A stretch of 64,000 bases of DNA, from positions 248,001-312,000 of the forward strand of contig JAGBSO010000030.1 in NCBI GenBank assembly GCA_017631795.1, in the 5' to 3' direction. How positions within the stretch are numbered: the first letter of the stretch is position 1; each line of letters starts with the position of its first letter. A program made the position numbers and the translations under genes. Source of the DNA: Clostridia bacterium (GTDB lineage Bacteria > Bacillota > Clostridia > Oscillospirales > Acutalibacteraceae). Positions 33,475-42,270 of this stretch are shown here, one piece after another. The notes below the pieces were generated by a model. It worked only from the letters and a program-made list of their open reading frames with translations. It was not told where the DNA came from and did not search any database.

Positions 33475-34707
33475 ATGAGCAAAAAAGAGAAAAAAGAAAA
33501 GAAAGTAAAAGGCGAAGTGCTTCAGGAAGATATTCATCTTGATATTCCTGAGGATGAAATATGGACTTATCAGGTGCCCGGCCTTGCAGCACCGCATATC
33601 AATAAGCCTTATAAATATTACAATCTCAAAAAGGCAATTTTTGTTATTGTAATTCTTGTAGCTGTTTCACTTTCAATTTATTTCAGTGTTATGGCTCTTC
33701 AGAATGAAACATTTGAATATACTCAGCTTGAAAACGGCTATGAATTCACAAATTTCAGTAATACAGGTTATCTCACTGAACTTGAAATTGATTATGTAGC
33801 TGAAATAGAGTATATTCCCGGCAATAATGACCCTGCAACAAACTTTAGTGTTGCAAAAGATGAAAACAAGCCTGTAACAGCAGTCAGAGAATTTGCACTC
33901 AATTGTGACGATAAGATCAAAACAATTTATATCGGTGCTAATGTTGAGTCTGTTGATGAAAAAGCATTCTATTCATGCTGGTCATTGCAGAATATTGAAG
34001 TTGATGAAAACAACCCCAATTACTGTGATATCGACGGTGTTCTTTACAACAAGGATAAGACAGAGATTCTTTGCTATCCTTGTGATCATGATGAATATCT
34101 CCGTCAGAAATACGGTTATGAAACTGAACTGTTTACTGATGATATTACACCGGAATATGAAAGAGATGTTCAGACATATGTTGTTCCGTCAACAGTTACA
34201 AGACTTGGCGTTATGTGTATGAACTATGCTAACTTAAGAAAGATTTATCTTCCTGAAGGTCTTAAGACAATTGAAACTCTCGCAGTTTTCAAACTTCATG
34301 AAAGAAAGAATGAGTGGGAAACAACACCCTCTCTCAGTAATGTATATACATATAAGAATAATAATGTGACAGATACACATTTTACATCTGAAGAAGTTCT
34401 TGGTGAAATTTATCTTTCACTTCCCGAAGGTCTTGAATTTATCGGTTCAGACTCATTCAGCTACAATCAGAATCTTCAGTATGTTTACATTCCTGCAAGT
34501 GTAAAAGAAATCGGACATCATGCATTCTGGGATACCTGTTATAAGGAAGACGGCGAAATTAAGGGTGTAGCTGTTATGAATGTTGCAGTCAACGAAGAAG
34601 AATTTGCAGCAAAAATAGTTGGCGACAACTGGATTCCGCAGTACGATTATCTTCTCTTCAAAAAGAATATTGACATTAATTATTCTGCAGAAAGAGCTGA
34701 AAAATAA
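33475..34707 (+). CDS. Membrane-tethered leucine-rich-repeat (LRR_5/BspA-type) protein 1
   Basis: 410 residues: a charged cytosolic N-terminus (SKKEKKEKKVKGE, residues 1-~52), one membrane helix (AIFVIVILVAVSLSIYFSV) and an extracellular part with BspA-type leucine-rich repeats. Recognisable units: IKTIYIGANVESVDEKAF, LQNIEVDENNPNYCDIDG then VLYNKDKTEIL, LRKIYLPEGLKTIET, LPEGLEFIGSDSFSY, LQYVYIPASVKEIGHHAF. Such repeats usually bind glycans or proteins. It sits 15 bases after transporter copy 1 with AAGGGGGG as ribosome site, so it is made together with it. A role as a substrate-capturing or regulatory partner of the transporter is inference. Confidence 0.82.
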   Translation: MSKKEKKEKKVKGEVLQEDIHLDIPEDEIWTYQVPGLAAPHINKPYKYYNLKKAIFVIVILVAVSLSIYFSVMALQNETFEYTQLENGYEFTNFSNTGYLTELEIDYVAEIEYIPGNNDPATNFSVAKDENKPVTAVREFALNCDDKIKTIYIGANVESVDEKAFYSCWSLQNIEVDENNPNYCDIDGVLYNKDKTEILCYPCDHDEYLRQKYGYETELFTDDITPEYERDVQTYVVPSTVTRLGVMCMNYANLRKIYLPEGLKTIETLAVFKLHERKNEWETTPSLSNVYTYKNNNVTDTHFTSEEVLGEIYLSLPEGLEFIGSDSFSYNQNLQYVYIPASVKEIGHHAFWDTCYKEDGEIKGVAVMNVAVNEEEFAAKIVGDNWIPQYDYLLFKKNIDINYSAERAEK

Positions 34708-34724
34708 ACAGGGGAGTGGTAAAT

Positions 34725-35687
34725 ATGCCAACCTGGAAAAAAATCTTATTTGTTATTGTTCTTGCATCATTTATAGGACTTTCTTTGTTTTTTACATTCT
34801 ATTCAATTGCACGAGATACATTTGAATTTGAAGAACAGACAAATGTAGGAGAAATTGAAGGATTGAACGGTTGGGTGTTTTACGGATTCAACGGTAATTC
34901 CTCTGTAAAAGAAGTTTATGTGGATTATGCCCGAGATGAAAACGGAGATAATCCCGATACTTCTAAGCCTGTTGTCGGTGTTGATTCATTTACAATTGTA
35001 AGTGACGAAAATGTTGAATATATTTATATAGGTAAAGATGTTCAGTATATCAGTGATCAGGCATTTTATTACTGTAAGATGCTTAAAGCTGTTTTTGTAG
35101 ATGATGAAAACCCGTATTTCTGCGATGTTGACGGTGTTTTGTTTACAAAGGATATGAAGACCCTTATTCTTCACCCTATCTGTAACGGAAACTGGAAAGT
35201 CGAAAACGGTATTGCTGAAAAAAATGATACATTTGTAATTCCCGAAGGAGTTGAAAATGTAGGAGGTTACAGCTTTTATAAAAATAATGACCTTGTACAC
35301 CTTTCTTTCCCAAGCACTCTTAAAACAATAGGTGATATGGCTTTCTTTAGTTGCGGAAATATGTGGAGTGTCTGGTTACCGGAAGGTCTCGAATCAATTG
35401 GTGCGGACGCATTCAGTTATTGTGGAAGTATCAGTCCTGTAATGTATATTCCGTCAACGGTTAAAGTAATTGAAGACTATGCCTTTTTCTCATGTGGAGG
35501 CATTTCAACAATGTATATGGGATCTGAAAGTGAAGACGGAATTGAATTCGGCGAAAGCTGGCTTCCAAAAAATGATTCAAAAGTTGTCTTCAATGTTGCC
35601 ATAATACCGGAATACGGAAAAACTCTTGATGATGCTAAAGCTGAAAAAGAGCGGATTGATAATCTTAATGCTCAGGAGGTTGAGTAA
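34725..35687 (+). CDS. Membrane-tethered leucine-rich-repeat (LRR_5/BspA-type) protein 2
   Basis: 320 residues with a short cytosolic start (MPTWKK), a membrane helix (ILFVIVLASFIGLSLFFTF) and an extracellular region of BspA-type repeats: VEYIYIGKDVQYISDQAFYY, AVFVDDENPYFCDVDG then VLFTKDMKTLIL, LVHLSFPSTLKTIGDMAFFS, VWLPEGLESIGADAFSY, MYIPSTVKVIEDYAF. ATG 34725 was chosen because GGGGAG stands 8 bases before it. It shares repeat layout and the DENP-Y-CD-DGVL motif with protein 1 but lacks the long charged N-terminus. The ribosome site of transporter copy 2 overlaps its 3' end. Confidence 0.82.
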   Translation: MPTWKKILFVIVLASFIGLSLFFTFYSIARDTFEFEEQTNVGEIEGLNGWVFYGFNGNSSVKEVYVDYARDENGDNPDTSKPVVGVDSFTIVSDENVEYIYIGKDVQYISDQAFYYCKMLKAVFVDDENPYFCDVDGVLFTKDMKTLILHPICNGNWKVENGIAEKNDTFVIPEGVENVGGYSFYKNNDLVHLSFPSTLKTIGDMAFFSCGNMWSVWLPEGLESIGADAFSYCGSISPVMYIPSTVKVIEDYAFFSCGGISTMYMGSESEDGIEFGESWLPKNDSKVVFNVAIIPEYGKTLDDAKAEKERIDNLNAQEVE

Positions 35688-35689
35688 TT

Positions 35690-37462
35690 ATGAGTAAAAA
35701 TGCTACTGCTGAAAAAGTACCTCTTAAACAGAGAGTAGGTAATCTTATCTCAGAATTCAGAACTCATTGGAACACTCCTGCAGAGGGAAAATACGTACCG
35801 TACAAAGAATATATTTCAATATTTCTTGCTGTTGGCGGTAACTATTCTGCACAGCACCTTCTTGGATTTCTGTCTTTCGGTACAGGTTGCTATCTTGTAG
35901 CTTATTATTATGAAATCCCTATTCTTACTTTTTCTGCAATAAACGCATTTTTCCTTGTGTCGGGCTATATATGGAGTATGCTCAACATGGGTGTTGATGC
36001 AAACTTAGGTTTTCTGCCAAAAAAAACAGAGAAAAAATATTTTACTGTATACTTGTCTGTTGCTGCAGTAGGCCTGTTGTTACTGATATTTGATTTGTCG
36101 TCGATTCTTCCGATTCCTGAAGCAGTTGCTACATATGCAAATACAAAATGGCAAGGTCTCAATCTGTTCAGTATTTTCAAAATTTTCGGAGCTCATTTCT
36201 TTGTTTCGGGTTGGGGTGGCTTCAGAGCTATCATTATAAGAAAGAAACTTGTTCCAAAGCTCGGAAGATATAAAATTTTTGCATATTCAAACATTGTGCA
36301 GTGTCTTATAATGGTTACTCTTATTTGTGAACTTCCTCTGTTTGAAGAGCCTCTGATTGACAGAGTTTGGAAATTATATGTTCTTTTCCAGCTTTTCGGA
36401 ATGTTCAATTTTACAGGTTCTCCACAGCAGATTGCAGATAATATCAGTCCCAACGGACATGAACGAATGATTATCAGATGCTGGCCTGTTAAACTCAGCC
36501 ACATTCTGCGTTCACTGATGACGATGATCATTCCCACAGTATCGGGTATGTTTTTCGTAAACGGAATCAGAGACAGAGGCACATTCCAGTATATTATTCC
36601 CATTGCACTCGGTGTAAGTGTTCTTATGATGTATTCCGGTCTTGGAAAAATCAAGGAAAGAATTCCTGCACCTCCTGTTGAAAGGAAAAAATATTATTCA
36701 TTCTGGGATTGTATTGACGGAATTTCCAAAAATAAATATTTATGGATAAAACAAGCATCTGCTCTTCTTGATTCTCTCGGAAACGGTATGATCGGTATTG
36801 GTCAGATACTTCTTATCTATACATGGCGTGAGACAGGATTCTTTTTTGCTGTTGCAGAAAATGCGATTGCTTTTGTCGGAAATCCCGGAGCATTTCTGGC
36901 ACCGTGGATCAGAAAACGATTCCAGTTCAAGACTTTATTTGTCTTAAAACAGCTTATAATGTTTTTCTCAAGCGGAATTTTTATCCTTGCATTCCTGTTT
37001 CTCGGTGATTCGCCGATGCTTTGTGGTTTAGTTCTGTTTATCGGAATATGTCTTCGTGACTGTCTTAAATCAGCTATTGAAGAAGCATCACATGATATGG
37101 ATATCCGTATCAGCGACTATCAGATGTATATTTCAGGTGAACGATTTGAAGCCTACCAGGGTGTTGTCGGTTGGTTCACCGGTCCTATATCTGCACTGAT
37201 CAGTCTTATCATTCCTCTTATGTTCTATCGTGTTGGTTTTACTTCCGACTGGGACGTACTTTTTATAAGTGATGTCCGTGTGAAATGTATGATTATCGGT
37301 CTTGCATTTGATATGGCAGGATATCTCCTGATGAGTCTGCCATATATATTCTTCTGGGACTTCACTGATGAAAAACATGCTGAAATTATGAAAGTTCTGC
37401 AGGAACGTGCAGAAGCAGCTGAAAAAGAAGATTCAGAACCGGTTTTGCAGAAAAATGTATAA
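35690..37462 (+). CDS. GPH-like MFS transporter, cassette copy 2
   Basis: Paralogue of the transporter at 31693 (590 aa). Shared blocks: RTHWNTPAEGKYVPYKEYIS, ANLGFLPKKTEKKY, GKIKERIPAPPVE and HDMDIRISDYQMYISGERFE, including the same extended N-terminus and the same loop before the seventh helix. The copies have diverged in most helices, so different substrates or a heteromeric pair are possible. AGGAGGT precedes ATG and the gap to the LRR gene is two bases; a bidirectional terminator follows. No other gene is in the transcript. Confidence 0.8.
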   Translation: MSKNATAEKVPLKQRVGNLISEFRTHWNTPAEGKYVPYKEYISIFLAVGGNYSAQHLLGFLSFGTGCYLVAYYYEIPILTFSAINAFFLVSGYIWSMLNMGVDANLGFLPKKTEKKYFTVYLSVAAVGLLLLIFDLSSILPIPEAVATYANTKWQGLNLFSIFKIFGAHFFVSGWGGFRAIIIRKKLVPKLGRYKIFAYSNIVQCLIMVTLICELPLFEEPLIDRVWKLYVLFQLFGMFNFTGSPQQIADNISPNGHERMIIRCWPVKLSHILRSLMTMIIPTVSGMFFVNGIRDRGTFQYIIPIALGVSVLMMYSGLGKIKERIPAPPVERKKYYSFWDCIDGISKNKYLWIKQASALLDSLGNGMIGIGQILLIYTWRETGFFFAVAENAIAFVGNPGAFLAPWIRKRFQFKTLFVLKQLIMFFSSGIFILAFLFLGDSPMLCGLVLFIGICLRDCLKSAIEEASHDMDIRISDYQMYISGERFEAYQGVVGWFTGPISALISLIIPLMFYRVGFTSDWDVLFISDVRVKCMIIGLAFDMAGYLLMSLPYIFFWDFTDEKHAEIMKVLQERAEAAEKEDSEPVLQKNV

Positions 37463-37469
37463 AAAAATA

Positions 37470-37503
37470 AGAGCCGTTACTTTTTGTAACGGCTTGATTT
37501 TTT
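37470..37503. terminator. Bidirectional terminator
   Basis: Perfect stem AGCCGTTAC / GTAACGGCT around TTTTT, with an A-run before and T-run after, ending both the transporter cassette and the whiA operon. Confidence 0.92.
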
Positions 37504-38392
37504 AATATTTTGCTGCAATATCCATTATTTTTTTCAGTCTGTGATTAACACCGGATCTTGAAATTGGAGTTGAGAGATTTGCGCCTAATTCGGATAGTGC
37601 CATCTCAGGATTATCGAGTCTGAGCTTTGCAAGTTCTTTCAATTCGGGAGGTAACTCCTCAAATTTGCCTGATTCCATGAGTTTTTCAATTGCATTGATC
37701 TGTGCTGCTGCAGCAGCACATGTTTTTTTTATGTTTGCATTATCACAATTTACTTTTCTGTTGACCTTATTTCTGACATCTTTGAATATCTTTTCATTTA
37801 CGAGCGTCAGGAAAGAATTATGCGCACCCATAACGCCCAGAATGTTTTCGATATGATAACTGTCTTTAAAGTAAATCAGATTAATACCGTTTCTGTCTGA
37901 CATCTTAGGTGATGCTTCAAAGTCTTCAAACAGCTCAACAAAATCACGGCTTTTGCTTTTGAATGCAATGTCGAATTCAAGATGATATTCTTTTTTTGGG
38001 TCGGTGATTATTCCGCAAGCCAGAAAAACACCTCTTAAAAAAGCACCGAAACAACATTCGTCTTCAATGTTTGTTATAAGCAGACGCATTGTGTGTTCAT
38101 TACCTGAATATCCTAATTCGTTAAGGATATCTATTCTTTCATCTTTGCTGTTTACGGAAACAGTAATCTTACCCGATTTGGATACAATCTCTTCAGGTTC
38201 ACATTGTGAAAGATATTTAATTGCTTTTTTATATTTCTGTGCGACAAAATCATAGTCGGTCATGATGCTGATTTCATCTTTGCTGAAAGATCTTCCGAAA
38301 TATAATATTCCGTAAGCTTCAGCACGTTGACAGCAATCATTTTCGCATTCTATTGCACACAGTTCTTTTTTTACATCTGATGAGAATGACAT
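37502..38392 (-). CDS. whiA: DNA-binding regulator WhiA
   Basis: WhiA (296 aa) joins an N-terminal LAGLIDADG-like fold to a C-terminal helix-turn-helix; in Streptomyces it triggers sporulation septation, in Bacillus it affects division and chromosome segregation. The start SFSSDVKKELCAIE and the C-terminal segment LRLDNPEMALSELGANLSTPIS-like helix pair (ALSELGANL, RSGVNHRLKKI) fit the family. It starts one base after the murB stop. In many Firmicutes whiA follows rapZ and yvcK; both are absent between murB and whiA here. Confidence 0.93.
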   Translation of the reverse strand: MSFSSDVKKELCAIECENDCCQRAEAYGILYFGRSFSKDEISIMTDYDFVAQKYKKAIKYLSQCEPEEIVSKSGKITVSVNSKDERIDILNELGYSGNEHTMRLLITNIEDECCFGAFLRGVFLACGIITDPKKEYHLEFDIAFKSKSRDFVELFEDFEASPKMSDRNGINLIYFKDSYHIENILGVMGAHNSFLTLVNEKIFKDVRNKVNRKVNCDNANIKKTCAAAAAQINAIEKLMESGKFEELPPELKELAKLRLDNPEMALSELGANLSTPISRSGVNHRLKKIMDIAAKY

Positions 38393-38393
38393 A

Positions 38394-39302
38394 TTACGGT
38401 ATAATCTTTACTTCAGGTTCAAGGGTGACACCTGTGTTTTCTTTAACTGTTTTTTTGACATGATCAATAAGCTCAATAATATCTGATGCTGTACCTGAAT
38501 AACGGTTGATGATAAAACCTGCGTGTTTTTCGCTGACTTCAGCACCGCCGATACGACAGCCTTTTAATCCGCATTGTTCAATAAGTGCTCCCGCAAAATA
38601 GCCTTCAGGACGTTTGAATGTGCTTCCTGCACTCGGAAATTCAAGCGGTTGTTTGTCTTTTCTTCGTCCGATAAGATCATCCATCTTTGCCTTTATTTCA
38701 GCTTTATCGCCTTTCTGAAGCTTGAATTCAGCAGTTGCAATGATATATTCAGGATGCTCAGAATAAAAACTTTTTCTGTATCCGAGATTCAATGCTGAAG
38801 CATCTGCTGATTCTGTGTCAAATTCAGGAGTAATATGCTGTACGGTTTTCAGCACATCTTTGATTTCTCCGCCATAAGCGCCTGCATTCATAAATACAGC
38901 TCCGCCGACAGTGCCCGGAATTCCATACGCAAATTCAAGACCAGTCAGCCCGTTCTCCAATGCAGCTACACAGAGTTTTGTGAGTGATGTTCCTGCAGAA
39001 CAACGTATAATCTCATTGTCTACTTCTATTTCAGGATCCATTCCTGTTGTTTTTATAACAATACCACGGATACCTTCATCTTTTACAAGAAGGTTGCTGC
39101 CGTTTCCCATGACCGTAACAGGAACATTATTTTTATGAGCCGATTTCAGAGTTACTGTCAGCGAATTAACGTTTTTCGGTAATGCAATTACATCCGCATT
39201 GCCGCCGGCTTTGAATGAAGTATGGCGGCTCATCGGAGTATCAACAAGAATTTCACAACTATCAGATTCTAAACTTTTTGCAAAAGTATATAAATCTATC
39301 AT
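38394..39302 (-). CDS. murB: UDP-N-acetylenolpyruvoylglucosamine reductase
   Basis: FAD enzyme that reduces UDP-GlcNAc-enolpyruvate to UDP-MurNAc for peptidoglycan. FAD-site motifs VMGNGSNLLVKDEGIRG and GIPGTVGGAVFMNAGAYGGE; the proton-donor Ser is in SAGSTFKRPEG, which places it in the Gram-positive MurB type. The final EPEVKIIP is a usual end for the family. Length 302 is normal. The ribosome site is weak (AAAGAAAG). Confidence 0.94.
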   Translation of the reverse strand: MIDLYTFAKSLESDSCEILVDTPMSRHTSFKAGGNADVIALPKNVNSLTVTLKSAHKNNVPVTVMGNGSNLLVKDEGIRGIVIKTTGMDPEIEVDNEIIRCSAGTSLTKLCVAALENGLTGLEFAYGIPGTVGGAVFMNAGAYGGEIKDVLKTVQHITPEFDTESADASALNLGYRKSFYSEHPEYIIATAEFKLQKGDKAEIKAKMDDLIGRRKDKQPLEFPSAGSTFKRPEGYFAGALIEQCGLKGCRIGGAEVSEKHAGFIINRYSGTASDIIELIDHVKKTVKENTGVTLEPEVKIIP

Positions 39303-39327
39303 AAAAATGTTCTTTCTTTAAATCAGA

Positions 39328-40278
39328 TTATTCTGTAAGAAGGGCTGCGCCTATGATGCCTGCATCGTTACCTAATTCTGCAGAACAGATCTTTGTCTGT
39401 CTCTTTGCATGGATGCTGTATACCTGTGCGTTAACGAGCTTTCTTACGGGACCGAGAAGGTTTTCTTTTTCATTACCTACACCGCCGCCTACGCAGAGAA
39501 TTTCGGGCTGGAAAGTGTTGATGATGTTTGACATACCGCAAGCAAGGTAACCCATGTATTTTTCAACAACCTGCTTAGCCTTTTCATCACCGTCTCGCAT
39601 CGCATCAAATGCTGTTCTGCCGTCAACCTTTCTGATGTCGCCGTCAACAATATCCCACATTTTTGTGAAGGGATCTTTTACCATAGCATCTTTTGTCTGC
39701 TGGATAAGAGCTGTAGCTGATGAATAACGCTCCCAGCAGCCTTTTCTGCCGCAGTTGCAGGGTTCACCGTCGTAAACAATAACTGTATGACCCATTTCGC
39801 CTGCTGCATAGTTTGTTCCTGTAACGAGTTTACCGTTTACAACAATACCGCTGCCTACACCCGTACCGAGAGTAATTGCGATAAAATCCTTAGCGCCTTT
39901 TCCTACACCTGCAACAGCTTCACCGAGTGCAGCACAGTTTGCATCATTATCAAAGAAAATGTTTTTGCAACCTGTTCTTTCGTTAAGAAGTGCATAAGCA
40001 GGAACATTGTCAAATCCAAGATTATTTGCAAATTCAATAACGCCCTTTTCTTTGTTGACTGAGCCTGGAGTACCGACACCGATTGATTCAATGTCTTTCA
40101 TTGTGAGTCCTGCAGAATAAATTGCATCGTGAATTGTCTTTGCAATGTCATCAAAAATTTCTTCAGCAGGTCTGGGGGAGTTAGTCTTTTCCTTTGCTCT
40201 TGCAATGATCTGATTGTTTTCGTCTACAACAGCTGATACGATATTTGTACCGCCGAGGTCAACACCTATTCTGTACAT
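39328..40278 (-). CDS. ROK-family glucokinase
   Basis: ATP-dependent sugar kinase of the ROK family, most likely glucokinase. GVDLGGTNI at the N-terminal phosphate loop, LGTGVGSGIVVNG, and a full ROK zinc motif CNCGRKGCWERYSSATA. The catalytic Asp is in FFDNDANCAALGE. Length 316 is typical. GGAGGAAA precedes ATG. It lies directly downstream of hprK, pairing glucose phosphorylation with the kinase that sets carbon catabolite repression. Confidence 0.92.
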   Translation of the reverse strand: MYRIGVDLGGTNIVSAVVDENNQIIARAKEKTNSPRPAEEIFDDIAKTIHDAIYSAGLTMKDIESIGVGTPGSVNKEKGVIEFANNLGFDNVPAYALLNERTGCKNIFFDNDANCAALGEAVAGVGKGAKDFIAITLGTGVGSGIVVNGKLVTGTNYAAGEMGHTVIVYDGEPCNCGRKGCWERYSSATALIQQTKDAMVKDPFTKMWDIVDGDIRKVDGRTAFDAMRDGDEKAKQVVEKYMGYLACGMSNIINTFQPEILCVGGGVGNEKENLLGPVRKLVNAQVYSIHAKRQTKICSAELGNDAGIIGAALLTE

Positions 40279-40302
40279 TTGAATTTCCTCCGATATAAAA
40301 TA

Positions 40303-41289
40303 TTATAAATAACTTTCAGAATTATGGTTACTGTCCCATATTTCAATTTCCTGTTTGATAGGCTCAAAGCCGTCCATACCGAGGCTCTGCATGAGTTCCT
40401 GTGCAGCAACATAGCCCATCTTTTTCTGTCTGTTTGCGATTGCTGCTGTTTCAATTATAACAGAAAGATTTCTGCCGGGAGTTACGGGGACAACAGTTGC
40501 TGGAACCTTGATACCCATAATGTTGATATAATTTTCTTCAAGACCCATTCTGTCATATACTTTTGCAGAATCCCATGGCTCAAGTCTTATAACCATGTCA
40601 ATTTTTTCAGAAAGTTTGACTGATTCAAGACCGAATAATCGCTGTGCATTGATAATGCCTACGCCTCTGACTTCAATAAAGTGACGTATGTTATCAGGTG
40701 CCTGACCGACTACGGTTTTTGATGAAACTTTTCTGATTTCAACAGCATCATCGGCAATAAGGCGATGTCCTCTTTTTATAAGTTCAACAGCAGTTTCACT
40801 TTTTCCCACACCGCTGTCACCAACAATAAGAACACCTTCACCGAGAACTTCTACAAGTACACCGTGACGAGTGATTCTGTCTGCAAGTTCAATTCCGAGA
40901 TATGCAATGAGTGATGCCATATTTGCAGAAGTATCATCAGCTGTTCTGAGTATCGGAATGTTGTATTTTTCCGAACTCTGCATAAGACCTTCAACCGGTT
41001 CGAGATTTCTTGTAATAATGATTGCTGCAGGATGTGTTGCTAAAAATTTATCAAGACACTGCTGACGTTTACTTACAGAAAGACTGTTTAAATAACCGAT
41101 TTCAGTGAAACCTAACAACTGAATTCTTTCAGGATCAAAATAATCTTCATAACCAGCAAGAATCAGACCGGGACGATTGACATCCTTTGAGGATATGTAT
41201 ATATCCGCTGTTGCTTTAGGTGTATAAAGAACTTCATAACCGTTATTGTGGATTACTTTTTCAAGCGATACTGAATATTTGGTTGCCAT
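40303..41289 (-). CDS. hprK: HPr kinase/phosphorylase
   Basis: Bifunctional enzyme that phosphorylates HPr on Ser46 or removes the phosphate, the master switch of catabolite repression in Firmicutes. The C-terminal kinase domain has the P-loop GDSGVGKSETA, HRLIADDAVEI with catalytic His and Asp, and the family signature IEVRGVGIINAQRLFG. The N-terminal domain (residues 1-~130) has the HPrK fold. ATG is preceded by a perfect AAGGAGGTG. It heads the minus-strand operon hprK-glucokinase-murB-whiA. Confidence 0.95.
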   Translation of the reverse strand: MATKYSVSLEKVIHNNGYEVLYTPKATADIYISSKDVNRPGLILAGYEDYFDPERIQLLGFTEIGYLNSLSVSKRQQCLDKFLATHPAAIIITRNLEPVEGLMQSSEKYNIPILRTADDTSANMASLIAYLGIELADRITRHGVLVEVLGEGVLIVGDSGVGKSETAVELIKRGHRLIADDAVEIRKVSSKTVVGQAPDNIRHFIEVRGVGIINAQRLFGLESVKLSEKIDMVIRLEPWDSAKVYDRMGLEENYINIMGIKVPATVVPVTPGRNLSVIIETAAIANRQKKMGYVAAQELMQSLGMDGFEPIKQEIEIWDSNHNSESYL

Positions 41290-41326
41290 GCTGCACCTCC
41301 TTAAAAATTATATATAGTCAATATAT

Positions 41327-41354
41327 ATTATACTAATAAATTATTATATTTCAA
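41327..41354 (-). promoter_or_regulatory. Promoter of hprK operon
   Basis: Minus-strand TTGAAA (41354-41349), 16-base spacer, TATAAT (41332-41327). Confidence 0.65.
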
Positions 41355-41409
41355 TACTCAACGATAAAATTTATATAATATTTTTAAATTACAGATAAAA
41401 AAACAGACA

Positions 41410-41449
41410 TAAAAAAAACAGACAGTTTTCTGACTGTCTGTTTTTTTAT
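41410..41449 (-). terminator. Terminator after the lipoprotein gene
   Basis: Perfect 10-bp stem AACAGACAGT / ACTGTCTGTT with a 6-base loop and A/T runs on both sides. Confidence 0.9.
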
Positions 41450-41454
41450 TGCTA

Positions 41455-42252
41455 TTATGCTATATCTTCAAAGATATCTTCAGAAATCTTTTTTCCATCT
41501 TTGTCGTAATATGCGGATGATTTCATGTTGCCGCTGTCATGGTAAGTGAAAGAATAATAACCGTCAGGATTATTGTTGCCGTCAAAATACTTCTCTGTTT
41601 CAAGCAATCCTTTTTCGTTATATTCAAATGTTGTATATTTTTTTAATGTGCCGTCGGGATAAAATGCTGAATATTTTATGTTTTTTCCATCGGTATTATA
41701 TTCATATACATAATATTCTTCAAGTTTGTCATCAGCGTCATATCTTTCAACTTTAGAAAGTCGATTGTTTTCATAAAATGATAATGATTTGCTGATTTTT
41801 TTATTATCTGCGTTAAAAATTGTAGAAGTTTTGAGCTTACCGTCTTCAAATTCACTGACTGTTGTTTTCTGAACCTTATTATTGTCATCATACTGATATG
41901 ATTCAACTTTATTTCTCTGACCGTCAGGAGATATATCTTCCTTCTGAACAAGTAAATCAGTGCCTGAATATTTCATAAGTGAATGTGAAATATTTTCATC
42001 ATCAGACCATACAAAATTTTCAACAAGGTTACCGTTGGAATCGAAATAATTGATATTAAGGTTTCCGTTTTCGTCAGTTTCTGTTTTTGTTATCAGATTG
42101 CCCGTTGTTATTGGTGAAGATTTGTCAATAACATCCAATATCTGCTGATTGTTATCAGTTGTAGGCTCTTCAGTTTGCTGAGGTGCACAACTGCAAAGAA
42201 CCAATGCAATAGTAATTGCGAATAAAAGCAGTAATGAAATTGCTTTATTCAT
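41455..42252 (-). CDS. Lipoprotein with MORN/YD-like tandem repeats
   Basis: Surface lipoprotein of 265 residues. The signal peptide ends at a lipobox LCSC (Cys22). ATG 42252 was chosen because GAGGTGA precedes it; a GTG nine bases earlier lies inside that site. From residue ~50 on the chain is a series of ~22-residue beta-hairpin units with YD.DG.L pattern (YFDSNGNLVENF, YDADDKLEEYYVYEY, FYPDGTLKKYTTFEY, YFDGNNNPDGYYSF, YYDKDGKKIS), like YwqK/MORN_2 and YD repeats. Ligand and role are unknown. It follows nagB by 18 bases and may be co-transcribed with it. Confidence 0.8.
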   Translation of the reverse strand: MNKAISLLLLFAITIALVLCSCAPQQTEEPTTDNNQQILDVIDKSSPITTGNLITKTETDENGNLNINYFDSNGNLVENFVWSDDENISHSLMKYSGTDLLVQKEDISPDGQRNKVESYQYDDNNKVQKTTVSEFEDGKLKTSTIFNADNKKISKSLSFYENNRLSKVERYDADDKLEEYYVYEYNTDGKNIKYSAFYPDGTLKKYTTFEYNEKGLLETEKYFDGNNNPDGYYSFTYHDSGNMKSSAYYDKDGKKISEDIFEDIA

Positions 42253-42270
42253 ATAAATCACCTCTGAATA

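Noticed and set aside
33475..35687. LRR proteins as surface adhesins only
   Set aside because: Possible, but tight placement between two paralogous transporters in one operon argues for a link to transport; kept as inference in the finding.
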